Shown piece after piece: positions 35,064-44,359 of a stretch of DNA of 64,000 nucleotides (position 1 is the stretch's first letter; every line of letters starts with the position of its first letter). The notes beneath the pieces were generated by a model. That model had not been told where the DNA came from. It did not search any database and worked only from the letters and a program-made list of their open reading frames with translations. A program made the translations under genes and the position numbers. Source of the stretch: Acetobacterium paludosum (lineage in GTDB: Bacteria > Bacillota > Clostridia > Eubacteriales > Eubacteriaceae); contig NZ_RXYA01000002.1 of the NCBI RefSeq assembly GCF_008086595.1, positions 1-64,000 of the forward strand, given 5' to 3'.

Positions 35064-37217
35064 CTAATCATGAAGCAAAGGACTTGGTTCTCCTTCGTAA
35101 AACAGATACAGGCGATGCAGAGCCCGGGTGCAGCTAATGTAGAGCAGCCGCTTGTCAGCCTCGCTGCGGTAATTGGCCTGACTTGCATCACAGATAAAAA
35201 CCGCATCAAACTCAAGACCCTTCGACAGATACACCGGCATGATCGAAACGCCCTCAATCGCCGCGACCGTATCATGCCGGATCAGATTGACCGCTATTTT
35301 TTTCTCTAATGCCTCAAAAAGCGCCGTGGTGTTTTTCTGGGTTTTTAAAATCAGCCCGATCGATTGGTATCCGTCCTTCAAACACTGACTGATTGCTTCA
35401 CAAAGCATATCAACCAAATGATTGGCATCGGGCGCGCTCATCACAATCGGTTCTTCCCCATGACGGTTAAAACTCTCTATCTGGATGGCATTGTCAATGA
35501 ATTTTGTACTGTAATTCAAAATCTCACTGGTACAGCGATAGCTCTTATTCATGGTCACCAGCTCATTTTTTTTGCGATTCAATTGGCGGGAGATTTTCTC
35601 ATAAAAGCTGAGATCTTCGTTTTTCTGAAGGGTCTGGTTGATATCCCCGAGAATGGTAAACTTGGATTTTAAAAACAACCGATTTAGGATTTCATAATGA
35701 AGCGGATAATAATCCTGGCCTTCATCGATGATCACCTGTTTGATGGGTGCATATTCTTTGGCGCCAAATAACCGTAAGCTCAGGTATCCGAGGGCAACGG
35801 CATCATCGTAGGTCAGGTTTTTCTGGGCCAGATTTCTTCTGGTAATGGTCAGCATTTTATCAATGCCGTCAGGCAGCTCAAGCTCGGCGGCCAGTTTAAA
35901 AAAGTAACCGTCATGCTCAAAAAGCTGCTGATAAAGATTGAACGCATCCATTTCGGCAAAGCGCATCATTTCATTGCGGGTCGAATTTTTAAGCGGGCCG
36001 GGCCATTTTTCGTTGATTGTTTCCCTGATCGCCTCTTCAAGATAGCCCAGTTTCGTTTTCAGGGGCGTGTCCGGATTGATCCGCAAACGGCTGATTATTT
36101 CGGCCCGGGTAAAAAGCTGCTCACCTTTGTAGCGGATATTCTGGATCTTCATAAAGTGCTCGGGAATATCATCAATAAAACGATCCAGGATTTTGATGAA
36201 ATCCGCCGAGCCTTTAAACGCCATGCTTTCCTTTTTCAAACGGCTCTGTTGGCTGTTTGACAAAATTCTTTCCAGGAAAATGTTCTTTGTTTCAAATTTT
36301 CTGCCGATCAGATCCTTGAGAATTTCATCAAAGATCATGGTCCGCACATTTTCAGCGTCCAGCTCCGGGATCACATTGGCAATGTACTGTTCAAAAAGTT
36401 TATGGGGGGAGATGATTAAAATTTCCCGGCCATAAAGGCGATCTGACAAGCCCTGATACATCAGATAGGCCGCCCGATGCAGCGCAATGGAAGTTTTGCC
36501 GCTGCCCGCCACGCCCTGGACAATCAACAGGTCGTGTTCCATATCCCGGATGACCAGATCCTGATCCCGCTGGATTGATTCCACAATGGTTTTCATTTGG
36601 GGGGAGGTATTATTTGACAAAAGCTTGCGCAGAAAATCATCGAACACCTGCAGATCGGCATCAAAAAAATAGACCAGCTGACCCGCCTTTATTTCAAACT
36701 GCCGTTTTATCAGCAGCTTGCCCTCAATCCGACCGACCGGAGCATCATACCAGGCCTCGCCCGGCGAAAAACGGTAGAAAACGCTAGCTACGGGTGAGCG
36801 CCAGTCATGGATCAGCAGTTTATAGGCGTTTTCTTTTTTCAGTGAATGGCGGCCGATATAGATGTGTTCGATATGATCCCCCTCACTGAAGCAAAAATCG
36901 ATGCGGGCAAAATAGGGCGTCTCAAGAATTCCCCGGAGTCTGGTGATCTTGGCTTCCGTAAATTCATAAAGTGCCATCATATCCGTCACCGGATTCATCG
37001 ACTGACTCAATTCAACCAGCGCTTCAAATCCATCTGAACCCCAGAGATTGCCCATGGAGTGGGAAGTGTTTTCGCGGATTTCATTTTTAGCTTCCTGAAT
37101 CGTTTCCCGGTTTTTCTCATTCGCATTGATCGCGCCATCCAATTGAACCCTGGCTTCTGCAATGGTTTCCTTCAGTCTTTCTGCTTCAATATCCCAATCT
37201 TTGTGTTTTTCATTCAT
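35064..37217 (-). CDS. helD: HelD-like UvrD-superfamily RNA polymerase-associated helicase
   Basis: A 717-residue protein with an N-terminal coiled coil (about 1-60, rich in Glu/Lys), Walker A GVAGSGKTS (near 235), and the UvrD-type motifs IIDEGQDYYP and LGDINQTLQ. The C-terminal helicase part ends LLYISCTRALHRLYL. HelD releases stalled or hibernating RNA polymerase using ATP in Firmicutes; the coiled coil reaches into the secondary channel. The gene has its own leader with an AGGGGA-type site, and an inverted repeat (35019-35049) follows it. Its first ~150 bases are copied at 31671-31820. The stop codon is TAG. Confidence 0.9.
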   Translation of the reverse strand: MNEKHKDWDIEAERLKETIAEARVQLDGAINANEKNRETIQEAKNEIRENTSHSMGNLWGSDGFEALVELSQSMNPVTDMMALYEFTEAKITRLRGILETPYFARIDFCFSEGDHIEHIYIGRHSLKKENAYKLLIHDWRSPVASVFYRFSPGEAWYDAPVGRIEGKLLIKRQFEIKAGQLVYFFDADLQVFDDFLRKLLSNNTSPQMKTIVESIQRDQDLVIRDMEHDLLIVQGVAGSGKTSIALHRAAYLMYQGLSDRLYGREILIISPHKLFEQYIANVIPELDAENVRTMIFDEILKDLIGRKFETKNIFLERILSNSQQSRLKKESMAFKGSADFIKILDRFIDDIPEHFMKIQNIRYKGEQLFTRAEIISRLRINPDTPLKTKLGYLEEAIRETINEKWPGPLKNSTRNEMMRFAEMDAFNLYQQLFEHDGYFFKLAAELELPDGIDKMLTITRRNLAQKNLTYDDAVALGYLSLRLFGAKEYAPIKQVIIDEGQDYYPLHYEILNRLFLKSKFTILGDINQTLQKNEDLSFYEKISRQLNRKKNELVTMNKSYRCTSEILNYSTKFIDNAIQIESFNRHGEEPIVMSAPDANHLVDMLCEAISQCLKDGYQSIGLILKTQKNTTALFEALEKKIAVNLIRHDTVAAIEGVSIMPVYLSKGLEFDAVFICDASQANYRSEADKRLLYISCTRALHRLYLFYEGEPSPLLHD

Positions 37218-37331
37218 TAAATATTCCCCTTTTTAAAAATCGGCAAAGCCCATGTAACAACTGCAATCGGAATACTTTACGACAACCGGATTACAATTTA
37301 AGTGAGCAAGCCTCGTTCGCTCTAAGGTTAG

Positions 37332-39350
37332 CTATTGCGTTGGCTTTGTCTGCCAGATCGCCACCCGGTCACCTGGTGCGACATACATTTTATCGCCTTC
37401 CTTAATCCCATAGACATCATAAAATTCATCGATTGAACTGAGCACTGCATTGACCCGCACCTGGGCCGGTGAATGCACATCGGTCAGCAAATAATTCTTT
37501 TCCAGATCCGGGGTCGAGAGTTGTGCCCAGATCGTGGCCCAGTTCGAATAAACATCTTCCAAGGCTTGGCCCTGTTTTTCGGCCACCGCCGTGACCGTGG
37601 TCAAGGCCCCCAGATCAGCAATGTTTTCTGACAGAGTCAGGGTGCCATTAACCGAATCTCCCGTAGAAATGGTATAGTTTCCATAATAAGCGATGATTTT
37701 CTGTGACAATGCGTCATAGTTTTGATATTCTGCGGGCGTCCACCAGACATTATAGTTACCTTTCTCATCATACAACGATCCGTTTTTATCAAAAGCATGA
37801 CTGATTTCATGCGCAATGACGGCGCCGATCCCGCCCAAGTTTTTACCGCTACTTTGATTTTCATCAAAATATGGGGCCTGTAAGATGGCCGCCGGAAAGA
37901 CAATTTCATTATTGCCGGGATTATAATAGGCATTGACACTCTGCGGTGTCATATACCATTGTTCCCGATTGACACCTTTTTTATATTCATCGTAGTTAAA
38001 TTGTCTGGCGGCCTGCTGAAGTCCAATCGCATTTGCCAGATAACTGCCGCCTTCGGCCAGCGATGTCACCTGGAGATAATCGCCGATGGTACTCCACTGG
38101 TCCGGATAACCGATTTTCAAATCCATGGTATCCAGCTTCAGGATGGCTTTCTGTTTTGTCTCCGGGCTCATCCAATCCTGAGCGTTGATGATTTCTTTAT
38201 ATTGGTCGATAATCGTTACCACCATGGTTTTGACATCCTGTTTGGCTTTTTCATCAAAATATTTATCTACATAGAGCTTTCCAAATTCCCATTCCAGAAA
38301 CTTTTCCACATCATCAAAGGCCAGCCGTTGATCGGTTTTTTTCTCAGTCGATCCGGACAGTTTCATTGTCATATCGAGTTTCAGATCGCGATATGCCGCC
38401 GGTGCATACTTGGCCAGATCATTTAAAACAACAAATTTTGTATACTCTTTCAAAACCGGCAAGTTTTCTTCCGTAAACATCGCATTGATCTGTTTTGCCG
38501 CATCCACTTCCTTTACAATATAGTGGTCATCGCTGGAAAGACCCTGCGACTCCAAATACTTGTTCATATTGATATTGGAGTAAAAGCCCAGCAGTTCATC
38601 ATAGCTATAGGAATTATAATAGCTGGTCGGGTCATATAACTGCTCCGGTGCCAATTCCTGGGCTGCCACGGTGCTGGCAAAAGTATAAATGGCTTTGGCA
38701 TTTGTCCCGGCGGTCCCGCTTTCCTCACCGCTGAGAACCAGCATATCCTGGATGTATTTCTGATAGGCATCACAATAGTCCTGCATTGAATCGTTTTCCA
38801 TGTATTCTTTGCCAATCAAATCATTCATGGACTCCAAGCTAATCATCATCTTGTCTGAATTCATATCATCCTGATTATAACTGTAACCAAGCAGGCTGGA
38901 CTCGCCGATTCCCGATAATGCGATCAGTCCATCCAGATACTCATCCAGATTCTGGGCGGATTCAATCTGCTTAAGATACGGTGTCACAGCGGACAGACCC
39001 TGAGCGTTGCGGTTGTCCATATCGATGGCACTGGCGTACAAATCACTTATTTTCTGCTCACTGCTGCCCTTGGGATAGGTTTGCCCGCTGTTAGACAAGT
39101 CGGTGACAATCTCCTGAAGCTGGCCTGACGTTTTTTCGTCCAACTCATAGAAGTAAGACCATTCACCTTCGGTTGGCGGAATGGTCTTTTCCTGAAGCAG
39201 ATCATGATCAATGGCGCCATAATAGTCCTCTGACACACTCGGTTTAACCGTTTTTCCGTCCGTTGAAATTGCACAGCCGGTTAAACTGGCAATTGTCAAT
39301 AATAAAACCATGACCAGGACGATCTTTTGAATCCCCTTGTTGTTTTTCAT
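37332..39350 (-). CDS. M13-family metallopeptidase (PepO/neprilysin-like) lipoprotein
   Basis: A 672-residue protein. The N-terminal signal ends in a lipobox (TIASLTGCAI), so it should be anchored outside the membrane. The catalytic zinc motif is HEISHAFD, with a downstream ENIADLGA supplying the third ligand Glu, and NAYYNPGNNEIVFPA before it, as in M13 enzymes. It cleaves short peptides. A longer frame begins at 39383, but the ATG at 39350 directly follows AAGGAGA and gives the signal peptide a proper start. It is followed by no partner. The stop codon is TAG. Confidence 0.93.
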   Translation of the reverse strand: MKNNKGIQKIVLVMVLLLTIASLTGCAISTDGKTVKPSVSEDYYGAIDHDLLQEKTIPPTEGEWSYFYELDEKTSGQLQEIVTDLSNSGQTYPKGSSEQKISDLYASAIDMDNRNAQGLSAVTPYLKQIESAQNLDEYLDGLIALSGIGESSLLGYSYNQDDMNSDKMMISLESMNDLIGKEYMENDSMQDYCDAYQKYIQDMLVLSGEESGTAGTNAKAIYTFASTVAAQELAPEQLYDPTSYYNSYSYDELLGFYSNINMNKYLESQGLSSDDHYIVKEVDAAKQINAMFTEENLPVLKEYTKFVVLNDLAKYAPAAYRDLKLDMTMKLSGSTEKKTDQRLAFDDVEKFLEWEFGKLYVDKYFDEKAKQDVKTMVVTIIDQYKEIINAQDWMSPETKQKAILKLDTMDLKIGYPDQWSTIGDYLQVTSLAEGGSYLANAIGLQQAARQFNYDEYKKGVNREQWYMTPQSVNAYYNPGNNEIVFPAAILQAPYFDENQSSGKNLGGIGAVIAHEISHAFDKNGSLYDEKGNYNVWWTPAEYQNYDALSQKIIAYYGNYTISTGDSVNGTLTLSENIADLGALTTVTAVAEKQGQALEDVYSNWATIWAQLSTPDLEKNYLLTDVHSPAQVRVNAVLSSIDEFYDVYGIKEGDKMYVAPGDRVAIWQTKPTQ

Positions 39351-39501
39351 TTCATCTCCTTTGTTTTCTTGGGTTACTTCCATTAATTTGTGTCTGAATA
39401 TAATTTTGGAAAGGGATGGAGCAAAACATTTTCAATTAAAAACGTTCGCAGCATGATTTCCATACTGTTATTTCACAATATACCGACATCATAACAATAT
39501 G

Positions 39502-39990
39502 TCAATTTGATTTGGCCACTCGATATCTTTTTACGACCTGATAGAGCAGTAGTCCATAAAATACCAGAATAAAACTGGAATTTCCCGGGCCAGTGTATAT
39601 ACCTAAACGGAAAATTTGATTAACCAGTGGCAGATTGATATTAAAATAAATGGAATAGCTAAGCAGAATTATCAGGGCATAAATTATACCTATCATATAT
39701 CCACCTACGATCGCTTTAGTCTTATATTTTTTGAAACCGAATCCCATAATAAATACACTGCAGCCAATAAACAGATTAAATGCAATGGGGAGAATAAATA
39801 CCGATAAAGTCTGATAGACCATGCTGGCATTGGGTCCAAATGATAATTCATCCCGGGCTAAAAATTTTGTGTAGTTTAAAATCCATGGGAAGATGGTCAG
39901 ATATAAAAATGGTGTTGCCCAAATTAAAAGTGTATAACCAAACTGCATCAATTTCATTTTACTGTTACTCTGATCTTTATTTACATCCAT
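39502..39990 (-). CDS. Membrane protein of unknown function
   Basis: A 162-residue protein with four hydrophobic helices (about 17-42, 58-85, 90-112 and 128-150) and charged ends. I do not recognise the family. The ATG at 39990 lies behind AGGAGTG; the frame also opens at a GTG six bases earlier. It begins 11 bases after the exported protein gene at 40002, so both are one transcription unit, and they may act together at the membrane. Confidence 0.7.
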   Translation of the reverse strand: MDVNKDQSNSKMKLMQFGYTLLIWATPFLYLTIFPWILNYTKFLARDELSFGPNASMVYQTLSVFILPIAFNLFIGCSVFIMGFGFKKYKTKAIVGGYMIGIIYALIILLSYSIYFNINLPLVNQIFRLGIYTGPGNSSFILVFYGLLLYQVVKRYRVAKSN

Positions 39991-40001
39991 TGTCACACTC
40001 C

Positions 40002-40736
40002 TTAATTATAATCTAATTCCATCACCATGGACTGGGATTCACCATTTTTATTGGTCAAATTTCCCGATAAAATGGTTTTAGCATGAACAAAATCTTTCAC
40101 TCGAAGGAACCAGGGACTGGGCGCGATTCTTTCTGTTTCATAGGCATTGGCGTCGGTTTCCAGATTCCATAGCTTCAGCTCATTAACGGCGCCATTTTCT
40201 ACTCCAATGCCGTTCATAATACGGTAACCTAATTGTACATCGGTCAGCCGAACCGTTGGATCGGTTATTTTCCAATTCACATAAACGCCATCAATCCGGA
40301 TGACTTCATAAATTCCAGAGTCCCCCATTGAGAACCCTATTCCTAGTACCACAGAAATCCCATTGTTTTCATCCGTCATGGGACTGCTGATTAGTGTTCC
40401 ATTAGCATGTTGATCAATATTATCAGGAATGTTCACCTCGTATTCCTGATAAAAATACTTTGCATCGGTAGCATTATTGAAATAAACAAGTTGGGAATCA
40501 CCGCTTTGCGTCACCAATTGTTTGTCATCTTCTGAATTGATTTCAATGGTTTGACCGGTCTCTGCATTGACAATGGTCCCCTTCCACGCAATGAGCTTCA
40601 GTATACCCGGGTCTTCTTGCCCCTGAAAGTCAAGATCAGTTTTATTTTTTTCCATTGTTGTGATTCCCGTTGGCAACAATCCCAAAATCAGAATTACGAG
40701 TAAGGCCAGAGATGTTTTTATTTTTCTGGATTTCAT
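40002..40736 (-). CDS. Exported protein of unknown function
   Basis: A 244-residue protein with an N-terminal hydrophobic segment (SLALLVILILGLLP) preceded by basic residues, which is a signal peptide or anchor. The rest is hydrophilic and rich in β-strand, with no cysteine or recognised domain. The chosen ATG (40736) follows AAGGGGAG; the open frame extends to 40772 without a ribosome site. It is the first gene of a pair with the membrane protein at 39502-39990. Confidence 0.7.
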   Translation of the reverse strand: MKSRKIKTSLALLVILILGLLPTGITTMEKNKTDLDFQGQEDPGILKLIAWKGTIVNAETGQTIEINSEDDKQLVTQSGDSQLVYFNNATDAKYFYQEYEVNIPDNIDQHANGTLISSPMTDENNGISVVLGIGFSMGDSGIYEVIRIDGVYVNWKITDPTVRLTDVQLGYRIMNGIGVENGAVNELKLWNLETDANAYETERIAPSPWFLRVKDFVHAKTILSGNLTNKNGESQSMVMELDYN

Positions 40737-40996
40737 TAATTTAGCTCCCCTTCGTTCTGAATTTTTAACCAATTCATATTGTTAAAATACTTATATTCCT
40801 CTAGTCTCCCTCTTGTTTATCTTTTTTCCTCTTATCATCCATTGTAAACCATCTCATTGCTTTGTTCAAGCATTATTCAAACTTGGATATTGTATCTTTC
40901 AGATCGTCTGATTCACGGTAAACTGCTCCGGTCACGAGATGAAATAACAAAATATCGAGACGTTTACCATTCATCGCTGCCATTTTATTAAAATGA

Positions 40997-41044
40997 TTGT
41001 TCTTAAATTTATTTTTGTACTATAATATAGGTATTCACGAATAC
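40997..41044 (+). promoter_or_regulatory. cysK promoter with overlapping GTATTC-GAATAC palindrome
   Basis: TTGTTC (40997-41002) and TATAAT (41021-41026) are 18 bases apart, 42 bases upstream of the start. Directly after the -10 box lies GTATTC-AC-GAATAC (41031-41044), a perfect inverted repeat at the probable transcription start. It could be an operator for sulfur-dependent control, by analogy with CymR-type regulation of cysteine genes; the regulator is not identified. Confidence 0.6.
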
Positions 41045-41067
41045 TATTAACAGAAAGGATTACTCAA

Positions 41068-41973
41068 TTGAAGACATTCATCCATAATAATATTTTAGAA
41101 ACCATTGGTCATACCCCGATGGTTCGGATCAATCATTTAAATCCTAACCCTAATGTGGAAATCCTGGCCAAGTTCGAAGGCGTTAACCCAACCGGCAGCA
41201 TCAAGGATCGGATTGCCCTTAAAATGCTGGAGCAGGCCGAGGCTGAAGGTGTTTTAACCAAAGACAAGATTATTATTGAACCGACCAGCGGCAATACCGG
41301 GATTGGTTTGGCCATGATCGCGGCCGTCAAAGGCTATCAGCTGGAAATCGTCATGAGCGAAGCCGTCTCCATCGAACGCCGTAAAATGATTCAAGCCTTT
41401 GGTGCGACCGTCACGCTGACCTCTCCTACCGAGGGAACCGATGGTGCGATTCGCAAGGTGCGGGAATTAACTGCCGCATACCCGGACCGTTATTTTAATC
41501 CGGATCAGTTCAGCAATAAATATAATAAGCTCGCCCACTATTCCACCACAGCCGAGGAAATCTGGGAACAAACCCAGGGGAAAATCACCCACGTTGTTTC
41601 GTCTTTAGGTACCTCCGGCACCATTATGGGTGTTGGCATGGGACTTCGCGACCACAATCCGGAAGTGAAGATTGTCGAAGCCCAACCAGTGCTTGGGCAT
41701 TACATTCAGGGCCTTAAAAACATGGAAGAAGCCATTGTTCCAGCTCTGTATCAACCCGATGCCATTGATGAACATATAATGGTTGAATCGGAAATCGCCT
41801 TTGATTTTGCCCGACAAATTGTCAAAAAAGAAGGGATCTTTGTGGGCATGAGCAGTGGAGCGGCCATGTATGCTGCTGCCGAAGTGGCTAAAAAAATTGA
41901 TGCCGGTGTCATTGTGGTGATCTTCCCGGACCGAGGCGAAAAATATCTCAGCACCGATTTATTCAAGCTGTAA
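41068..41973 (+). CDS. cysK: Cysteine synthase A (O-acetylserine sulfhydrylase)
   Basis: A 301-residue PLP enzyme of the OASS family. The PLP lysine is in the N-terminal motif NPTGSIKDRIA (near residue 45), the substrate loop is PTSGNTGIGLA (near 72-82) and the phosphate-binding glycine loop is GTSGT (near 180). It makes cysteine from O-acetylserine and sulfide in the cytoplasm. The length fits the family. It starts at TTG behind GAAAGGA. No cysE is adjacent, so acetylserine must come from elsewhere. Confidence 0.95.
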   Translation: MKTFIHNNILETIGHTPMVRINHLNPNPNVEILAKFEGVNPTGSIKDRIALKMLEQAEAEGVLTKDKIIIEPTSGNTGIGLAMIAAVKGYQLEIVMSEAVSIERRKMIQAFGATVTLTSPTEGTDGAIRKVRELTAAYPDRYFNPDQFSNKYNKLAHYSTTAEEIWEQTQGKITHVVSSLGTSGTIMGVGMGLRDHNPEVKIVEAQPVLGHYIQGLKNMEEAIVPALYQPDAIDEHIMVESEIAFDFARQIVKKEGIFVGMSSGAAMYAAAEVAKKIDAGVIVVIFPDRGEKYLSTDLFKL

Positions 41974-42129
41974 AATCCTTCGCATTTTTGTTGAACGTAC
42001 GTTATAATAAGCATTATAATCCAGCAGAAGGCAATCGTTTTTAAAAGAGAATGATTGTATCGCAATGATAAACGAAGGACATGCAAAGACGATCAAAATG
42101 ATTAAGATGAAAGTGCCGGTGGAAAAAAA

Positions 42130-43293
42130 GTGGCTATTTTAGAAAACCCACTATTGAAAAAGTTAATTGAATTTGCAAGAGCAGACAGCGCATTAAATTT
42201 AGCTGTAAAAGATGAGATGCTAACAAAGAATGTTCAGAGAATCATCGGTTTTGAATTTGTTACGATACTTGTAAATCTACTGATGATTGCAATATTATCA
42301 TTTGGTTTTCATCCCACATCAGCAACAGAAGCTTGGTGGTCCAATCATATTGTTATGCTTCACAGCTTAAGTGCAGCGATTGTTATGCTGATGTGTTTTA
42401 TTACGCTTTATGGCAAAAGAAAAGACTATGGTCTTGCCAACTCTAAAATTGTTCAAAATATATTTTTCTTTTATATTCTGGCATTCGGTATTGCTCTGGT
42501 AACAGTTGATCAAGCCATAACGAGTAATATCACGCCCTTTCTTCTGGTATGTACAATTATGGGTGTCTTTATACTAAACCGCCCCATCGATGCGTTCTTT
42601 CAATACCTGGCGGCATATATTCTCTTTTTTATTGCCATCGGTCAATATCAAATTGAGCCGGCGGTATTAACCAGCAATCGTCTCAATGGGCTGGTATTTG
42701 TTGTAATCGGTATCTTTGCCACCACAATTATCTGGTATTCGGAAAGAAACAGTATCCTGCAAAAACAAAAAATACTGGAGCAACAGAAAAAACTGGAGTC
42801 AGCGGCTTATTATGATGACTTAACCGGTCTGATTAATCGGCGCAAATGGATTGAACTACTCAAGGAAGAGTATGAGCGAATGAAACGCTATCATCACCTC
42901 AGTAGTATGTTATTATTGGATATTGATAATTTCAAAGGGATTAATGATCAGTATGGACATCCGGCCGGGGATCGGATTCTTCAGGAAATAGCGACTTTGG
43001 TGAAAAATGAATTGCGCATTTGTGATCGTATCGGACGGTGGGGCGGCGAAGAATTTATTATTCTGCTGGTTGAAACGCCGATTAAAAACGGAATAGCAGT
43101 TGCGGAAAAAATAAAAAACGAGATTGAAGAAATGAGTATTCAGATTGAGTCTCACTTAATTAAGGTGACCATCAGTATCGGGGTAGCCAGTCTGGATTGT
43201 GAAAAGGATTTTTCAACCAGTTACAAAAAAGCCGATCAGGCCCTTTATTTGGCAAAAAACAATGGCCGAAACCGAGTTGAGTTTATTCAATAA
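42130..43293 (+). CDS. Membrane-bound diguanylate cyclase (GGDEF)
   Basis: A 387-residue protein. The N-terminal ~190 residues hold about six hydrophobic helices (a MASE-like sensor region), then a short coiled coil (LQKQKILEQQKKLESA) and a GGDEF domain from about 225. The signature is GGEEF (RWGGEEFIILL), which is active-type, and an inhibitory RxxD-like site lies just before (RICD). It should make c-di-GMP. The start is GTG 42130 with a weak GTGGA site. No obvious operon partner. Confidence 0.92.
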   Translation: MAILENPLLKKLIEFARADSALNLAVKDEMLTKNVQRIIGFEFVTILVNLLMIAILSFGFHPTSATEAWWSNHIVMLHSLSAAIVMLMCFITLYGKRKDYGLANSKIVQNIFFFYILAFGIALVTVDQAITSNITPFLLVCTIMGVFILNRPIDAFFQYLAAYILFFIAIGQYQIEPAVLTSNRLNGLVFVVIGIFATTIIWYSERNSILQKQKILEQQKKLESAAYYDDLTGLINRRKWIELLKEEYERMKRYHHLSSMLLLDIDNFKGINDQYGHPAGDRILQEIATLVKNELRICDRIGRWGGEEFIILLVETPIKNGIAVAEKIKNEIEEMSIQIESHLIKVTISIGVASLDCEKDFSTSYKKADQALYLAKNNGRNRVEFIQ

Positions 43294-43471
43294 GAAGTTC
43301 GAAATCTTGTTGCTAAACAAGATGAAAATCATGACTTGTTATAAAACATATTAGCCCTTACTTCACTACAGAATCTTTGAGAGCTTTTTGTGAATACGAA
43401 GCAGTGTGTGAATATCTTCTGTCGGCATTTTTTCTAACGCTGCAATCATAGCAATATAGGAGGCCAAACCG

Positions 43472-44302
43472 ATGAATAAAAAAGATTTGTTGATGCATGC
43501 CACAAGCTTTCTGGAAAGCCTTCCGGACAATACCATCTCGGCCGAGCTTGCGATCTCAAAAAAAGTGGTGGGATTAAAAATTTATGATGCTCCGATTCTG
43601 GCAATTGGAAATTCACAGGATCCCTATTTCAGATTGTTCAAAGATGAAACGATCATCGGAAATCATTTTATTTTACCAGAGGAATGGCTGCCGGAAGCCC
43701 AAACGGTTATTTCCTTCTTCCTGCCCTACACAAATGACGTCCGGGCTGGCAACAAAACGGCGCCTTTTTGGCCCGCTGAAGAGTGGCTGCATGCCCGGGT
43801 TGAAGGCCAAACCGTCGTAACCAAAATGGGTCAGCATTTACAGGCAGAACTGGCGAAAGCCGGTTATCAAAGTGTCATTCCGACACTGGATCCGCGGTTC
43901 CAAATCCGCAGAAGCACAGATCCAGGTGAGCAACCATTTGCCAGCAACTGGTCGGAACGGCACGTGGCCTTAGTCTGCGGTCTGGGCACTTTTGGCCTGT
44001 CCAAGGGGCTGATCACCGCCAGGGGAATGGCCGGCAGACTCGGGAGTCTGGTCACAAACCTGCCGCTGACGGCGGATGAACGGCCGTATTCGGAAATATA
44101 TGAATACTGCACCCAATGCGGAGCCTGCGTCAAACAGTGCCCGGTGGCGGCGATCTCAATTGAAACCGGCAAAAATCATCTGCGCTGTTCCGACTTTCTC
44201 GACGAAACCGCTGAAAAGTTCAAGCCACGCTATGGCTGTGGTAAATGCCAGGTTAACGTCCCCTGTGAGAGCCGCATTCCTCTGTCACCGGCTTCTAATT
44301 AA
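43472..44302 (+). CDS. Epoxyqueuosine reductase (QueG)-like 4Fe-4S protein
   Basis: A 276-residue protein with a 4Fe-4S motif CTQCGACVKQCP (near 212-223) and a second Cys set (CGKCQVNVPC near 252-261). The middle section includes RHVALVCGLGTFGLSKGL, as in QueG-related proteins found in clostridia. True QueG is ~380 residues with a HEAT tail and cobalamin; this shorter form is often a QueG-like reductase of unknown substrate. AGGAGG precedes the ATG. It stands alone, convergent with the permease. Confidence 0.8.
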   Translation: MNKKDLLMHATSFLESLPDNTISAELAISKKVVGLKIYDAPILAIGNSQDPYFRLFKDETIIGNHFILPEEWLPEAQTVISFFLPYTNDVRAGNKTAPFWPAEEWLHARVEGQTVVTKMGQHLQAELAKAGYQSVIPTLDPRFQIRRSTDPGEQPFASNWSERHVALVCGLGTFGLSKGLITARGMAGRLGSLVTNLPLTADERPYSEIYEYCTQCGACVKQCPVAAISIETGKNHLRCSDFLDETAEKFKPRYGCGKCQVNVPCESRIPLSPASN

Positions 44303-44359
44303 TGATTTTATTGATTGATTGATACCAGGCCCTGCGGCTGGTCAAACAAAATCGTGTTT

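Noticed and set aside
36575-36787. Several open frames antisense to helD and the chemoreceptor gene
   Set aside because: They follow the codon pattern of the sense genes and have no ribosome sites.
43375-43455. 27-codon minus-strand reading (MIAALEKMPTEDIH...)
   Set aside because: May be a gene remnant, but too short to assign and lacks a recognisable family motif.
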